This document shows, piece by piece, positions 18,168 to 27,783 of a DNA stretch of 64,000 nucleotides. Position 1 is the first letter of the stretch. Each line of letters opens with the position of its first letter. The position numbers were made by a program, and so were the translations under genes. Under the pieces are notes generated by a model. The model did not search any database and had not been told where the DNA came from. It was given only the letters and a program-made list of their open reading frames with translations. The stretch spans positions 7,874,001 through 7,938,000 of the forward strand of contig JAPFFF010000002.1 in NCBI GenBank assembly GCA_039105265.1, read 5' to 3'. The stretch is from Tritrichomonas musculus. Lineage: Eukaryota > Parabasalia > Tritrichomonadida > Tritrichomonadidae.

Positions 18168-20675
18168 TTATTTCTTTCTATATATTGCATCAAATGTTGA
18201 TTCATATCTATCATCTAAATCAAGTGTTATGTCTTCAACAAGCATGTCATAACCGATATAGGTAATTGTATTTTCTTTGCCATAAATTTCATCCATATAC
18301 AATTCATTATCGCCAGCACAATGGTTATAAGTTATTAATCTAACATAATGTTGTTTTTGACTCTTATCTGTCCAAATTAACAAATATTCACCATCTTCTA
18401 CAGGTGCACCATCAGATGTAGTGGCTTCTACTTGGAACAAGTTATCACCATAATAAAAACTAAAATATATCGAATGAGACTCAGTAATGTTCTCAGTAAA
18501 AGAAGAATAAAAGGTTTTCCAATCAAGTGGCGGATTTTCAAGAGCAGCTAACCTAGCTTCCATTGCTGCTAGAGAATCCTTTAATGTAGCATTCTCTCTC
18601 TCTAAATTTGATATTTTGCTATTTATTGTTACGATACTAGCAACATGTTCACCTACTAGAATAGCTAAATCTTGTTGAGCTTTAATATAAGTATTTAATG
18701 AATTAGATGTATTATCTATTTTTGTTTTTACTTCCTCAAACTCACTTTTTAATGCATAATTTGACAAATCAACTGGTTCTGGGATATCTGTTTTCAAAGC
18801 AAAAGTGTTCGACACATATCTTGCTGAATAAGCGTTTTTGTCTGTTAGTTCGATATTTTTGGTTATTGAACATGATAAAATTTCCGGTGTTTCACCAGAT
18901 CCTGGATTGATTAATTCATGGGAGTGATACAGTATCCAAAGACCAGAACTACTTCCGTCGATACGCAGTATCAGAGAGGGTTGATCATCATCATCGTCAT
19001 TGTACGAATAATCTATGTGAACATAATGAGCCGTATAGAAATTGTTTGATGAGACAATATCCAACCCATATTGCTCAATCATTTCATGATATGTGTCGTA
19101 ATCCAAATCAGGAATTGTATTATTGACGATTTTGAATTGAATAGTTGTTTGCCCCTCAATAATTTCTGGAATTTCGCTTTTCAGAGCATAATTGGTTAAA
19201 TCAACAGGTTCTGGTATATCTTTCTTTAATGCATACTCCTTTAGTACATCATTAACCTCATCAACTGTGGGGTATTCATTCATAATAGTAGCTATTGATT
19301 CATTATTGTCGTGGGATATCTTTTCAAGTGAGTCTACCTTGTTGTTAAGTGCATCTATATCACATGTATATGCTATATCCTTAACCTCAAATGACATTCT
19401 CCTAACAGCACTATTTTCTTTAATGGCTATACCAGTAACTCTTACTTGCTGTTGGTTGGCTATAACTATTGTCTTGCCATTTAAGGTGCATGTTGGGAAG
19501 TAATCACTGCCCTCATATTGACTTATAGTACCACCTGCAATAGTAATAGTTATTATACACTCCTCATAGTCGATGTCATTAAACTCACTAACCTTCATAA
19601 CCATTAGTCTTGCCTTAATAGTACCATCTGTAATAACATCTTCAGCTTCAAGGTGTACTTCCTTATTAACAATACTACCTACTATATCAATAGTATCATC
19701 TCTTACTAAATCATTCTTATCAACATAGTTATTATTTTCTACTTCCTCATTAACCTCATTTATTTTATCAGCTAATAGCCTAAATGCAGGTTTTAATGAT
19801 TCCCTGAAGTGGTTGCATAAATCAATAGCATCTCGATATGTTGTTATCGTCTTTGAAATGTCTTCAGTTTCATCAGTATATTCAACAACTACCTTTTCTG
19901 CATCACACCAATCAATAATAGGTGTTAAATCAGTTGTAGTTGACCTTCCTATTTTTAATGGAGGTAGGTTGCTTCCATCACCTAGATGATACAAAGCTTG
20001 TTCACCTTGTGATACACCTTCAATAGTAGCATCTATACCAGCCTTTGTAAATGTGAACCCTGTTCGAAACAATGTAAGACCAACATTAGCTATACTACCT
20101 GCAGTTCCTATAACTCCAAATGCTAATGCTACATTAGATACTATTCTAACCTGGTCTATGTCTTCTTGTAAATGTTTAGTAATCCTTTTAGTCTCTCCCA
20201 TTTCTGCATTTAACACATTTACTTTCGAGGTTATGTCCTTAACATCATAACTAACTACATCTAAATTATTGGTTAACATATTTAAATCACTCCTCATGGT
20301 AGTAATATTATCAGCTGTTATAATCTTTGAACTAGTAATATTGTAGTCTGTGTATAAGGTAGTAGCTGCATTAGGATTTGGTGTTATTTCATAAAACTGT
20401 TGGTCTATTATGTACTTAAATGCATTAGTTGATGAATCCCAATTAATCTCATCAATCGGGTCTGTATAATCCTTCCTCAAATATAATTTTATGTCTCTGG
20501 TTTCACCAACATCTAAGCAAAAGCCCCAATCATAGCTAATTGTCTCAATAGTATCAAGAACAGGTATAACATCAACAAATACCTCTCCATTCTTTTGTGC
20601 ATGGAACCCATCAGGTTTGAATGAAAACCTTGAAAGTGTAGGAGAATACTTTTTATTTAGGGGCCATTCTGACAT
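18168..20675 (-). CDS. Maverick/Polinton-type fibre-like protein (fossil element part)
   Basis: 835 residues. The N-terminal part (MSEWPLNKKYSPTLSRFSFK...) has the sequence style of the abundant hypothetical proteins carried by trichomonad Maverick elements. Residues ~115-160 form a coiled coil. A Gly/Ala-rich hydrophobic stretch follows near 190 (VALAFGVIGTAGSIANVGLT). The C-terminal half repeats Asn-Tyr-Ala-Leu-Lys-(S/K)-(E/D)-I-P-E units, as trimeric phage and adenovirus-like fibres do, with another coiled coil before a final beta-rich domain. By this design it is probably a trimeric fibre or attachment protein. The family link is from memory and not checked. Confidence 0.6.
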   Translation of the reverse strand: MSEWPLNKKYSPTLSRFSFKPDGFHAQKNGEVFVDVIPVLDTIETISYDWGFCLDVGETRDIKLYLRKDYTDPIDEINWDSSTNAFKYIIDQQFYEITPNPNAATTLYTDYNITSSKIITADNITTMRSDLNMLTNNLDVVSYDVKDITSKVNVLNAEMGETKRITKHLQEDIDQVRIVSNVALAFGVIGTAGSIANVGLTLFRTGFTFTKAGIDATIEGVSQGEQALYHLGDGSNLPPLKIGRSTTTDLTPIIDWCDAEKVVVEYTDETEDISKTITTYRDAIDLCNHFRESLKPAFRLLADKINEVNEEVENNNYVDKNDLVRDDTIDIVGSIVNKEVHLEAEDVITDGTIKARLMVMKVSEFNDIDYEECIITITIAGGTISQYEGSDYFPTCTLNGKTIVIANQQQVRVTGIAIKENSAVRRMSFEVKDIAYTCDIDALNNKVDSLEKISHDNNESIATIMNEYPTVDEVNDVLKEYALKKDIPEPVDLTNYALKSEIPEIIEGQTTIQFKIVNNTIPDLDYDTYHEMIEQYGLDIVSSNNFYTAHYVHIDYSYNDDDDDQPSLILRIDGSSSGLWILYHSHELINPGSGETPEILSCSITKNIELTDKNAYSARYVSNTFALKTDIPEPVDLSNYALKSEFEEVKTKIDNTSNSLNTYIKAQQDLAILVGEHVASIVTINSKISNLERENATLKDSLAAMEARLAALENPPLDWKTFYSSFTENITESHSIYFSFYYGDNLFQVEATTSDGAPVEDGEYLLIWTDKSQKQHYVRLITYNHCAGDNELYMDEIYGKENTITYIGYDMLVEDITLDLDDRYESTFDAIYRKK

Positions 20676-20775
20676 AAATTTTACCTCATGTAATTATTTT
20701 TTCTTTCTGATATTAAAAAATTATAAATGATTGATATTAATTAAAACATTAATGGAAAAAATATAACAGAGAGGA

Positions 20776-20895
20776 TAAAAAAATATCTGAGAGAGATTAT
20801 ATTTATCTGAGGGGGAATAAATATATTTGAGGCAAAAAAAATACATCTGATGGGATTAAAATACATCTGATGGGAAAAAATAATATCTGATGGGC
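20776..20895. repeat. ATCTGA(T/G)GGG degenerate tandem repeat, cluster 1
   Basis: Six steps of about 20 bases with the core ATCTGATGGG or ATCTGAGGGG separated by A-rich sequence. Two adjacent units (ATACATCTGATGGGATTAAA and ATACATCTGATGGGAAAAAA) are nearly identical. A second cluster with the same orientation lies at 21518-21685. Confidence 0.75.
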
Positions 20896-21517
20896 GATTT
20901 ACCCTTTATGGTCAAATTAAATTACCCTTTATATATTTTAATGAAAAAGCATTGATCAACAAATGTCAAATTATAAAAGTAAATATTATTTCGATGATCT
21001 ATTTGCCATTAAAATGTTTTTATTAAAATGATTTCATGATAATATGCTTATTAAATGATTCATTTCATGCTTTCGATTAAAAATAAAAAATGAATAATCA
21101 AATAAAGTCTTTTGTCGATATATTTATAGGACGGTCTATAGATATACTTAAATAAAATAGAGAAAATATCAACAAATTATAAGATATAGCCTATTCGTAT
21201 ATTGAGAGTTAAACTTTATTTTTTGAAAAGAATAAATATTTTTATCATAAAATTTTTGAAACAAATTGATAATTTTATTTCATTTATCTTCCCAATTTTT
21301 TTATTTTGTTTTTCTATGTTAATCAATATATGTTCATTATTTTTTGATTAAAATACAAGTTACTGTTTTTATAAAAAATAATTCAATTATATTGATTTCA
21401 ATAGACGACGATAAAAAAACTCTTAAAAAAATTCATTCTATAAAAAATAAATATATTAATATTATTTTTGATTTAGAAAATAATTTTGAAGATAAAAAAA
21501 AATAAAAAATAAAAAAT
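20896..21517. other. Intergenic between the two ATCTGA clusters
   Basis: AT-rich, no gene seen. Starts with two ATTTACCCTTTAT-type copies (about 20899 and 20927). Confidence 0.5.
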
Positions 21518-21685
21518 AATATCTGAGGAGGAAAAAATATATTTGATGGGGAAAATAAATATCTGAGGAGAAATAGATGTATCTGAGAGAAATAAACCAC
21601 AGCAAAAATGAGAAAAGTGTATTTGAGGGAAAAAAAAATATCTGATGGGAACTAACTACATATGATGCAACTTTTTTATATCTGA
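21518..21685. repeat. ATCTGA(T/G)GGG degenerate tandem repeat, cluster 2
   Basis: Seven or eight degenerate units (ATCTGAGGAG, ATTTGATGGG, ATCTGAGAGA, ATTTGAGGGA, ATCTGATGGG, ATCTGATTCA) directly downstream of the surface-protein gene, same orientation as cluster 1. Confidence 0.7.
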
Positions 21686-21785
21686 TTCAAAAATTGTTTC
21701 TGACGTAAAATTTTTTTTTCAGAAATAAATGACTTGTTATATGAAATAAAAATGATATCAGAATAGCCTCTTATGGAAAAAATAA

Positions 21786-24700
21786 TTATTCAAACTCATC
21801 TTCAAAAGGATCATCATCACTCATCAGATTAATGAGTGGATTATGGTTAACCAAAGTTGAATTTGTATCCTCAATGATTTCAATATTTTCATCAATATTA
21901 TCAATGCTCACCATTTTCTTGCGTCTTAAAAATATGATTCCAACAACAATTGCAGCCAATGCAGCCACGCCAGCAGCAGCACCGATGCCTACCTTCATTC
22001 CAGCCGTTATTCCATGACTTTCGTCTTCTTTTATTTCTATATAAATAGGATTTTTAGGTGAGAATTCAGAAAAATCACTTGATTTTGAAAATTTTTCTGT
22101 AAATTGAAAAGACATTGAAAAATCACCTGATTTTGAAAACTTTTCTGATTCTGTAAATTGAAAAGACATTGAAAAATCACCTGATTTTGAAAACTTTTCT
22201 GATTCTGTAAATTGAAAAGACATTGAAAAATCACCTGATTTTGAAAACTTTTCTGATTCTGTAAATTGAAAAGACATTGAAAAATCATTCGTTGAGGTGA
22301 ATTCATTCGTTTCCGTGAAATAATTTGAGTCTGAGAAACCATGCGATTTTGCTATATTGATCAAATCTGAATTTGTTAATTTCGATGATTGTGAAAAGTC
22401 AGCAGATTTTGAGAACATTCCAGTCTTTGAAAAACCGCCAGTTTTAGAAAATTCAACTGAATTCGAAAAATCTTTTGTTCCTGAAAATTCAATAGTTTTA
22501 AGAAAATTAGCAGAATTTGAAAAATCTACTGTTTTTGAAAAATCACTAGTTCTCGAAAAACCATCAGTCTGGGAGAATTGGTCAGTATTTGAAAATCCAT
22601 CAGTTTTCGTGAAATTATTTGATTGCGAAAAGAAAAATGAATTCGAAAATTCTACTGATGGAGGGAAAGTTCGCGAAGGTGTAAAATGATCAGTTTCATC
22701 AAAATGCTTGGTGGGCTCAAATTCATTCGATTGAGTAAAATCAAAAGACTCAGTAAAATCAGTTGACTGCGAGAAATAACTCGAAATTGTGAATTTAACC
22801 GTTTCTGAAAAATATTCTGATTTAGAAAACTTTTCAGAATTCGTGAAGTAAAATGAACTAGAGAACATTGTTGATCTAGTGAAACCAGCTGTTTCACTAA
22901 ATTGCTTTGAACTTGAGAAATATAAAGATGAACTGAAATAACCGGTTCTTGAAAATTTCTTTGAATCAGAAAAATAAAAGGATGAACTGAAATAACCAGA
23001 TTTTGTGAATTCAACTGAATCAGAGAACATTGTTGATCTAGTAAAATCAGTCGTTTCACTAAACTGCTTTGAACTTGAGAAATATAAAGATGAACTGAAA
23101 TAGCTTGATCTTGAAAACTTCTTTGAATCAGAAAAATAAAAGGATGAACTGAAATAACCAGATTTTGTGAATTCAACTGAATCAGAGAACATTGTTGATC
23201 TAGTAAAATCAGCTGTTTCACTAAATTGCTTCGAATTTGAGAAATATAAAGATGAACTGAAATAGCCTGATCTTGAAAACTTCTTTGAATCAGAAAAATA
23301 AAAGGATGAACTGAAATAACCAGATTTTGTGAATTCAATAGAATCAGAGAACATTGTTGATCTAGTGAAATCAGCTGTTTCACTAAATTGCTTTGAACTT
23401 GAGAAATATAAGGAAGAGCTGAAGTAGTCTGATCTTGAAAACTTCTTTGAATCAGAAAAATAAAAGGATGAACTGAAATAACCAGATTTTGTGAATTCAA
23501 TAGAATCAGAAAACATTGTTGATCTAGTGAAATCAGCTGTTTCACTAAACTGCTTCGAATTTGAGAAATATAAGGAAGAGCTGAAGTAGCCGGATCTTGA
23601 AAACTTCTTTGAATCAGAAAATAGATTTGAATTACTAAAATCGGAAGAATAAGAAAAATATAAAGAAAAAGTGAATCCTGCCGTTGGAAACGCATCAACT
23701 CCAGGGAAAAAATCTTCGTATGGATAATCGTTTGGCTTGAATTCAAAGTCATCTGGAGGGCAACCACCATCTGGACATGTTCCATTTTTGCATCCAGCTG
23801 CACTTGTTATGTTCACGCCATCACAAACGCCTTCTACGATATAATGTGCAAGAGTGTTAAATTCAGGGTTAGTATTTATATTACAATTTGTTGTCTCCAC
23901 GCCATTTACAAAATTTATGTTATAATTAAAAATGCAATTATCAACTTTTACTATTGCACTGTTGCTTAACGATGTTTGAAAATATTGCTGTTTGGAATAA
24001 ACGTCTTTGTTTGAAAACACACATTTTTCAATATATGCACTTGCTTGAAGTTGAAGATAAATGAGACAATTCGAGAATGAATTACTGATAAAATTACACA
24101 TGTACATTGATGTAGCAAATTGAACTTCTGTATTTGCACCAGTATTATAACTAACTATTCTTTTGCATTCCAAATTACTTAGTGTATTCATTACAAAAGA
24201 GGTACATTTAGATGATTCAAATCTGATAATTCCAATGGTGTCATCATCTCTGTTTAAATTAAAGTTTGAAATGTTTAAGCACTGACATAACACAGAATTG
24301 CGTTGAAAAAATCTTAAAACACCTTGTGGACCAATGCCTGAACCTGTTCCCAATATTGTTGAGTATCGAACTTTAATAAATGAATCTGCTTGAGTATTTG
24401 AATAAAGAAATAGTGATTCACCGGATTCGGATCCTACTGATAATTTGGAGCAGCATATATGACTTATCGTATTTGCTCTTGTGTCAATTCTTAGAAGACA
24501 TTGCCTGAAAGAACAAGTATCAAATGTGCAGCTTTCCATATAAAAAGTCATTGAACTTGTTTGAATATTAAAAAAATTCATTGTTTTATCAAAATGTATG
24601 TTTCTAAATAAACAATTCCGAATACGATATAAGCGAGTGCCATCATCTTTTGAAGCATAATTATTGTCAGGAGTAACATTATATTCATTACTTGGAAAAT

Positions 24701-24929
24701 CATAAATGTCATTAACAAGCAATTGCATATTATTGTCGGTAAATATTAAAGAACCAATTCCATGATTAAAACTGCCTTTTTCTATTGTTAATTCATTTAT
24801 GTTCATGAAAAAAATTTCATTAAAAAACTTGTTTGATTTAAGTTGCTGGAAATTGTATCGATTTCCAATGAACATTGGAGATCCCGAATATATAGAGGAA
24901 ATTGAAAGAGAGAGAATTGTAAAATTCAT
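21786..24929 (-). CDS. Type I surface protein: beta-helix ectodomain, F-S-x-S hexapeptide stalk, TM, short tail
   Basis: 1047 residues from the ATG at 24929 (MNFTILSLSISSIYSGS), which gives a signal peptide; five more upstream codons have no ATG. Residues ~25-380 are rich in short beta-strands with Asn and Cys (CLFRNIHFDKT, CTFDTCSFRQCLLRI), like the right-handed beta-helix of trichomonad Pmp-like proteins. A short Cys-rich Gly/Pro joint (CKNGTCPDGGCPPDD) leads into about 540 residues of the hexapeptide F-[ST]-x-[ST]-x-x, part of it organised in 54-residue superunits. Then come a single membrane helix (AAAGVAALAAIVVGIIFL), RRKKK as stop-transfer, and a ~40-residue acidic tail ending DEFE. It is probably an adhesin-like surface protein. 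The hexapeptide array likely forms an extended beta or O-glycosylated stalk; that is inference. Confidence 0.85.
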   Translation of the reverse strand: MNFTILSLSISSIYSGSPMFIGNRYNFQQLKSNKFFNEIFFMNINELTIEKGSFNHGIGSLIFTDNNMQLLVNDIYDFPSNEYNVTPDNNYASKDDGTRLYRIRNCLFRNIHFDKTMNFFNIQTSSMTFYMESCTFDTCSFRQCLLRIDTRANTISHICCSKLSVGSESGESLFLYSNTQADSFIKVRYSTILGTGSGIGPQGVLRFFQRNSVLCQCLNISNFNLNRDDDTIGIIRFESSKCTSFVMNTLSNLECKRIVSYNTGANTEVQFATSMYMCNFISNSFSNCLIYLQLQASAYIEKCVFSNKDVYSKQQYFQTSLSNSAIVKVDNCIFNYNINFVNGVETTNCNINTNPEFNTLAHYIVEGVCDGVNITSAAGCKNGTCPDGGCPPDDFEFKPNDYPYEDFFPGVDAFPTAGFTFSLYFSYSSDFSNSNLFSDSKKFSRSGYFSSSLYFSNSKQFSETADFTRSTMFSDSIEFTKSGYFSSSFYFSDSKKFSRSDYFSSSLYFSSSKQFSETADFTRSTMFSDSIEFTKSGYFSSSFYFSDSKKFSRSGYFSSSLYFSNSKQFSETADFTRSTMFSDSVEFTKSGYFSSSFYFSDSKKFSRSSYFSSSLYFSSSKQFSETTDFTRSTMFSDSVEFTKSGYFSSSFYFSDSKKFSRTGYFSSSLYFSSSKQFSETAGFTRSTMFSSSFYFTNSEKFSKSEYFSETVKFTISSYFSQSTDFTESFDFTQSNEFEPTKHFDETDHFTPSRTFPPSVEFSNSFFFSQSNNFTKTDGFSNTDQFSQTDGFSRTSDFSKTVDFSNSANFLKTIEFSGTKDFSNSVEFSKTGGFSKTGMFSKSADFSQSSKLTNSDLINIAKSHGFSDSNYFTETNEFTSTNDFSMSFQFTESEKFSKSGDFSMSFQFTESEKFSKSGDFSMSFQFTESEKFSKSGDFSMSFQFTEKFSKSSDFSEFSPKNPIYIEIKEDESHGITAGMKVGIGAAAGVAALAAIVVGIIFLRRKKMVSIDNIDENIEIIEDTNSTLVNHNPLINLMSDDDPFEDEFE
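22118..22280 (-). repeat. 54-bp tandem repeat (18 codons, GDFSMSFQFTESEKFSKS)
   Basis: Three essentially identical 54-base units, plus a shortened fourth at 22064-22117, encode three hexapeptides each near the membrane-proximal end of the stalk. Identity at silent sites implies recent duplication or gene conversion. Confidence 0.9.
22866..23630 (-). repeat. 162-bp tandem repeat (54 codons, nine hexapeptides)
   Basis: About four and a half copies of a superunit made of FSRSGY, FSSSLY, FSNSKQ, FSETAD, FTRSTM, FSDSIE, FTKSGY, FSSSFY, FSDSKK. Copies differ at only a few codons (I/V, A/T). Confidence 0.9.
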
Positions 24930-25448
24930 CAACAATTCAATCAAATGATATAAAATTATATCATATCAATTGACAAAGAAAAAGCTACTAATATTGTTTG
25001 AGTTTCTAAAGATCATCGATAAATTGTATTGATGATATTTCCATCTTTTTTTTTGATTTTTATACCATAAAACATCACTTCAATCATTAATGGAAAATTA
25101 ACTTTTGATTTTGAATTTGATATCATTTATTTGAAAAATTTACTTTTGAATTCTTGAACCATTTTTATTACAAAAATTCTGTTAATAGGGTTCCAACATA
25201 TTTATCTTTTTTGATTCATTATTATTATTATTTCGAAAAGAAAGATAGAAATAATAATTATCGTTTTTTATGCTTTTATTCTATGTTTTGAAATAATCGA
25301 AAATTGAATTCAACTTTTAAAAGGTATTTGGTTTTTCTTAATTCCGAAATTAAGATCAATTTATAGAAAGCTCAATATAGTTTAAAAAAAGATCAATATA
25401 CAACTTTTGTTTTTTTGAATTAAGGGTTCCGTTGTATAGAGAACTGTA
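24930..25448. other. Upstream region of the surface-protein gene
   Basis: AT-rich. No gene seen between the surface-protein start and the TIR element at 25449. TCATCAA lies 3 bases into the coding start region, so any initiator must be further up (TCAATTG at 24966-24972 on the plus strand). Confidence 0.4.
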
Positions 25449-25812
25449 CTCCGATCAGATGTAAAGTGTCAAAAAATTGAGAGCAAAATAAAATAACCTG
25501 GAAATGCTTAAAATAATTATATAACAGTTAGTTTTATATAATATAAAATCAAATTCTTTAATGAAATTTGGAAGAAAATTTGAATTTTTAATGACATACC
25601 ATATGAAAAGAAATTTTTTTGAATGGATAAAATGAGTTTTTCATTCACATTTTTGAATGATTCACATTTAATCGAAATAAATCTCCAAATCAAATAAGAA
25701 AATCCTTCCAATTTTTTAATAAGTTATATATAATGTGTTCTATATATATATTTGGTTTGTTTCGGTTATTACAGTTTTTTAAATACTATTGACACTTTAC
25801 ATTCGATCGCCG
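25449..25812. mobile_element. Small TIR element (MITE), 364 bp, TA-flanked
   Basis: The left end CTCCGATCAGATGTAAAGTG (25449) and the right end read inward, CGGCGATCGAATGTAAAGTG, share the inner run ATGTAAAGTGTCAA exactly. Both ends are bounded by TA (25447-25448, 25813-25814). No transposase is encoded. TA duplications suggest a Tc1/mariner-type mobiliser, different from the element at 15110. Confidence 0.6.
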
Positions 25813-25814
25813 TA

Positions 25815-27783
25815 ACGGTATAGAGGTATTCATGTGAGGTGACTTAACGTCTTTGATGATTTTTATAATTGCATTTTTTCAGCCAATTTAGAGTTTTGAG
25901 GACTCAGATTAAGAGAAACAAATTTCTTGCCTGTGGAGATTTCATTAAGCATGTTTTTTTGAAAAAACAATGTGGAAATTTTTTTTTCTAATATCGAGAT
26001 ATTTTTACTCAATTTAAAATATATGTCAGATATTTAAAATAATAAAGGTAATTTATTAATACTATAATTTATTGTCAGATTTAAAATTTTGCTCTTTGTT
26101 TTATATATAAATATAATGATGATTTTAGATTTAAAATTTTATTGACGAATTTCCTACATGAATACTGTTTCAAGTTTTTTGATGAAGTCGCTGACAATTT
26201 AACTGTTATTTTCGCTAAATTGGAACAACTAGCAAAAGCATAGTTTCCAATTTATGTAATTGTGATTCATGCCAAAGATAAACACTCAGAGAAAGCATAA
26301 TTTCCAATTAATAAAGGTGAGCTCATCCATTGAATGATCCATTTCTGTTTGACACTGCAGATGAATGAATTGTAATGTTTGTTAATGAAATGCATAATTG
26401 AAGAGAATTGAATCCTTTTTCTTTTCTTTTCTTTTCTTTTCTTTTCTTTTCTTGATCTTTTAAAGTTTGTTCACTAATTGGAAAGTGATGTGAAATGAAT
26501 ATAATTTGACACCAGCATTTTCTAATCTTATTTCAAATGTTGAATTGAATGCTAACATTGTGGATTTTTTTTGTCAGCCACTTTTTATAAAATTGACCTA
26601 TCATATGGTGAAAAAAAAGAGGAAATTCATTGAATAATAAATTCAAAATTATGATTGAATTGATCTTGATCGTTCATTTCTACACATAAATTATCTTTGG
26701 CATAATTTGAACTAGCATTATGGCTGCGTAAAATTGATTCATTAAGAAATTCATCAAATGTTACTTTTTTTTTTTTTTTTTTTTTTTTCATTGTTTTCAA
26801 GAAAGCTGACTAATTCTGATCTGTTCGAATAAACTGCATAATGAAGATTTATATGAAACTTTGTTGAATTTTAAGAATTGAATGTCCTGAATTGATCAAA
26901 AAAATGCAGAATGAAGTCTTTGATTTTTGCGGATAAATTATCTTTCGGCTGAATCTCAAATAAAAAAGCATTTGACTGTCAATGAATCTTCTCAAATAAA
27001 AAAGTGCATGAATCATTTACACCAATTTGACACTTTTTTTCAAATATTGAAATATCTTTTTCATCTGTTCGTTCATTTGACTGTCAATGAAATCTTTCAT
27101 TATTGAAATTTGTCACTTTTTTAATTTGGTTTGCATTACAAATATTTAATTAAAAATGGTTGCATGGCTTGGTATGCTTTTTTCTCTCAAGAAGATGAAA
27201 TAGAATTCGTTTGTTGTAATTTACATCATCTGGAATAAAATAAGAAATTGGAAAATGAGTTTCTAATAATAGATATTATATCTAGCTATTGAAAAAAAAT
27301 TGAGATCGGTGATAGTTATCAGTATTTTTAAATAGAATTAGAAAAAATGATTGAGTTTCTTTATTATTTGCTAAATTTTCTTGTTTTTTTGATGATTCAG
27401 AACTATCAGTTGCATCGATAAAATATATAAGTGTCTCACTTTTAGAGTCTTGATTTTTACATTCTGCAAGCTTACTATTTAATTTACATGAATTGGCCTT
27501 GATATTGAAAAATTTAGCCCTAGCTATAGTTTTTTATTGTTTTCTTGTGAAACAGCCATTTAAAACTTTTTAATTTCAAATTTTCTTTGTTTAAATAATT
27601 GTTTATTTATTAAATATATTTTTTTTAAAAAATATTTCAATGTTAATAAGATATTTCACATATTATTTTTGTAAAACTTTTTGAATTATTTCTTTCAAAA
27701 AGCGATATGTTTTTTTACCATTATCATTCAATTTTTCAATTATTAATTAATTTATTTATTCAATTTTTCAATTAAAATTCTAA
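25815..27783. other. Long intergenic region upstream of EFR3
   Basis: No convincing gene on either strand. It holds a CTTTT microsatellite (26414-26453), a long poly-T (about 26764-26790), an 18-base direct repeat CATTTGACTGTCAATGAA at 26969-26986 and 27073-27090, and a 15-base one, TCTCAAATAAAAAAG, at 26954 and 26990. AGCATA(G/A)TTTCCAATT recurs near 26237 and 26297. Some of this may be decayed mobile DNA. Confidence 0.5.
26414..26453. repeat. (CTTTT)n microsatellite
   Basis: Seven consecutive CTTTT units. Confidence 0.9.

Larger units (their letters stand above)
17790..20700 (-). mobile_element. Maverick/Polinton remnant (fossil), one gene left
   Basis: A segment with distinct base composition carries one long gene (18168-20675) of the kind found in trichomonad Mavericks. 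It is followed by a GC-rich repeat block and an ACTAGT-bounded GC-rich end (17793-17840). No polymerase B, integrase, protease, packaging ATPase or capsid gene is visible in the window, so the element as a whole is broken and mostly missing. Its true ends are not defined; the limits given are approximate. The remaining gene is open throughout, suggesting a fairly recent insertion or decay. Confidence 0.5.

Noticed and set aside
22652-23803. 383-codon minus-strand frame rich in Leu, Gln and Ser
   Set aside because: Alternative frame of the hexapeptide stalk kept open by its repeats.
24930-24944. Upstream extension of the surface protein
   Set aside because: Begins with TTG; the ATG at 24929 gives a proper signal peptide.
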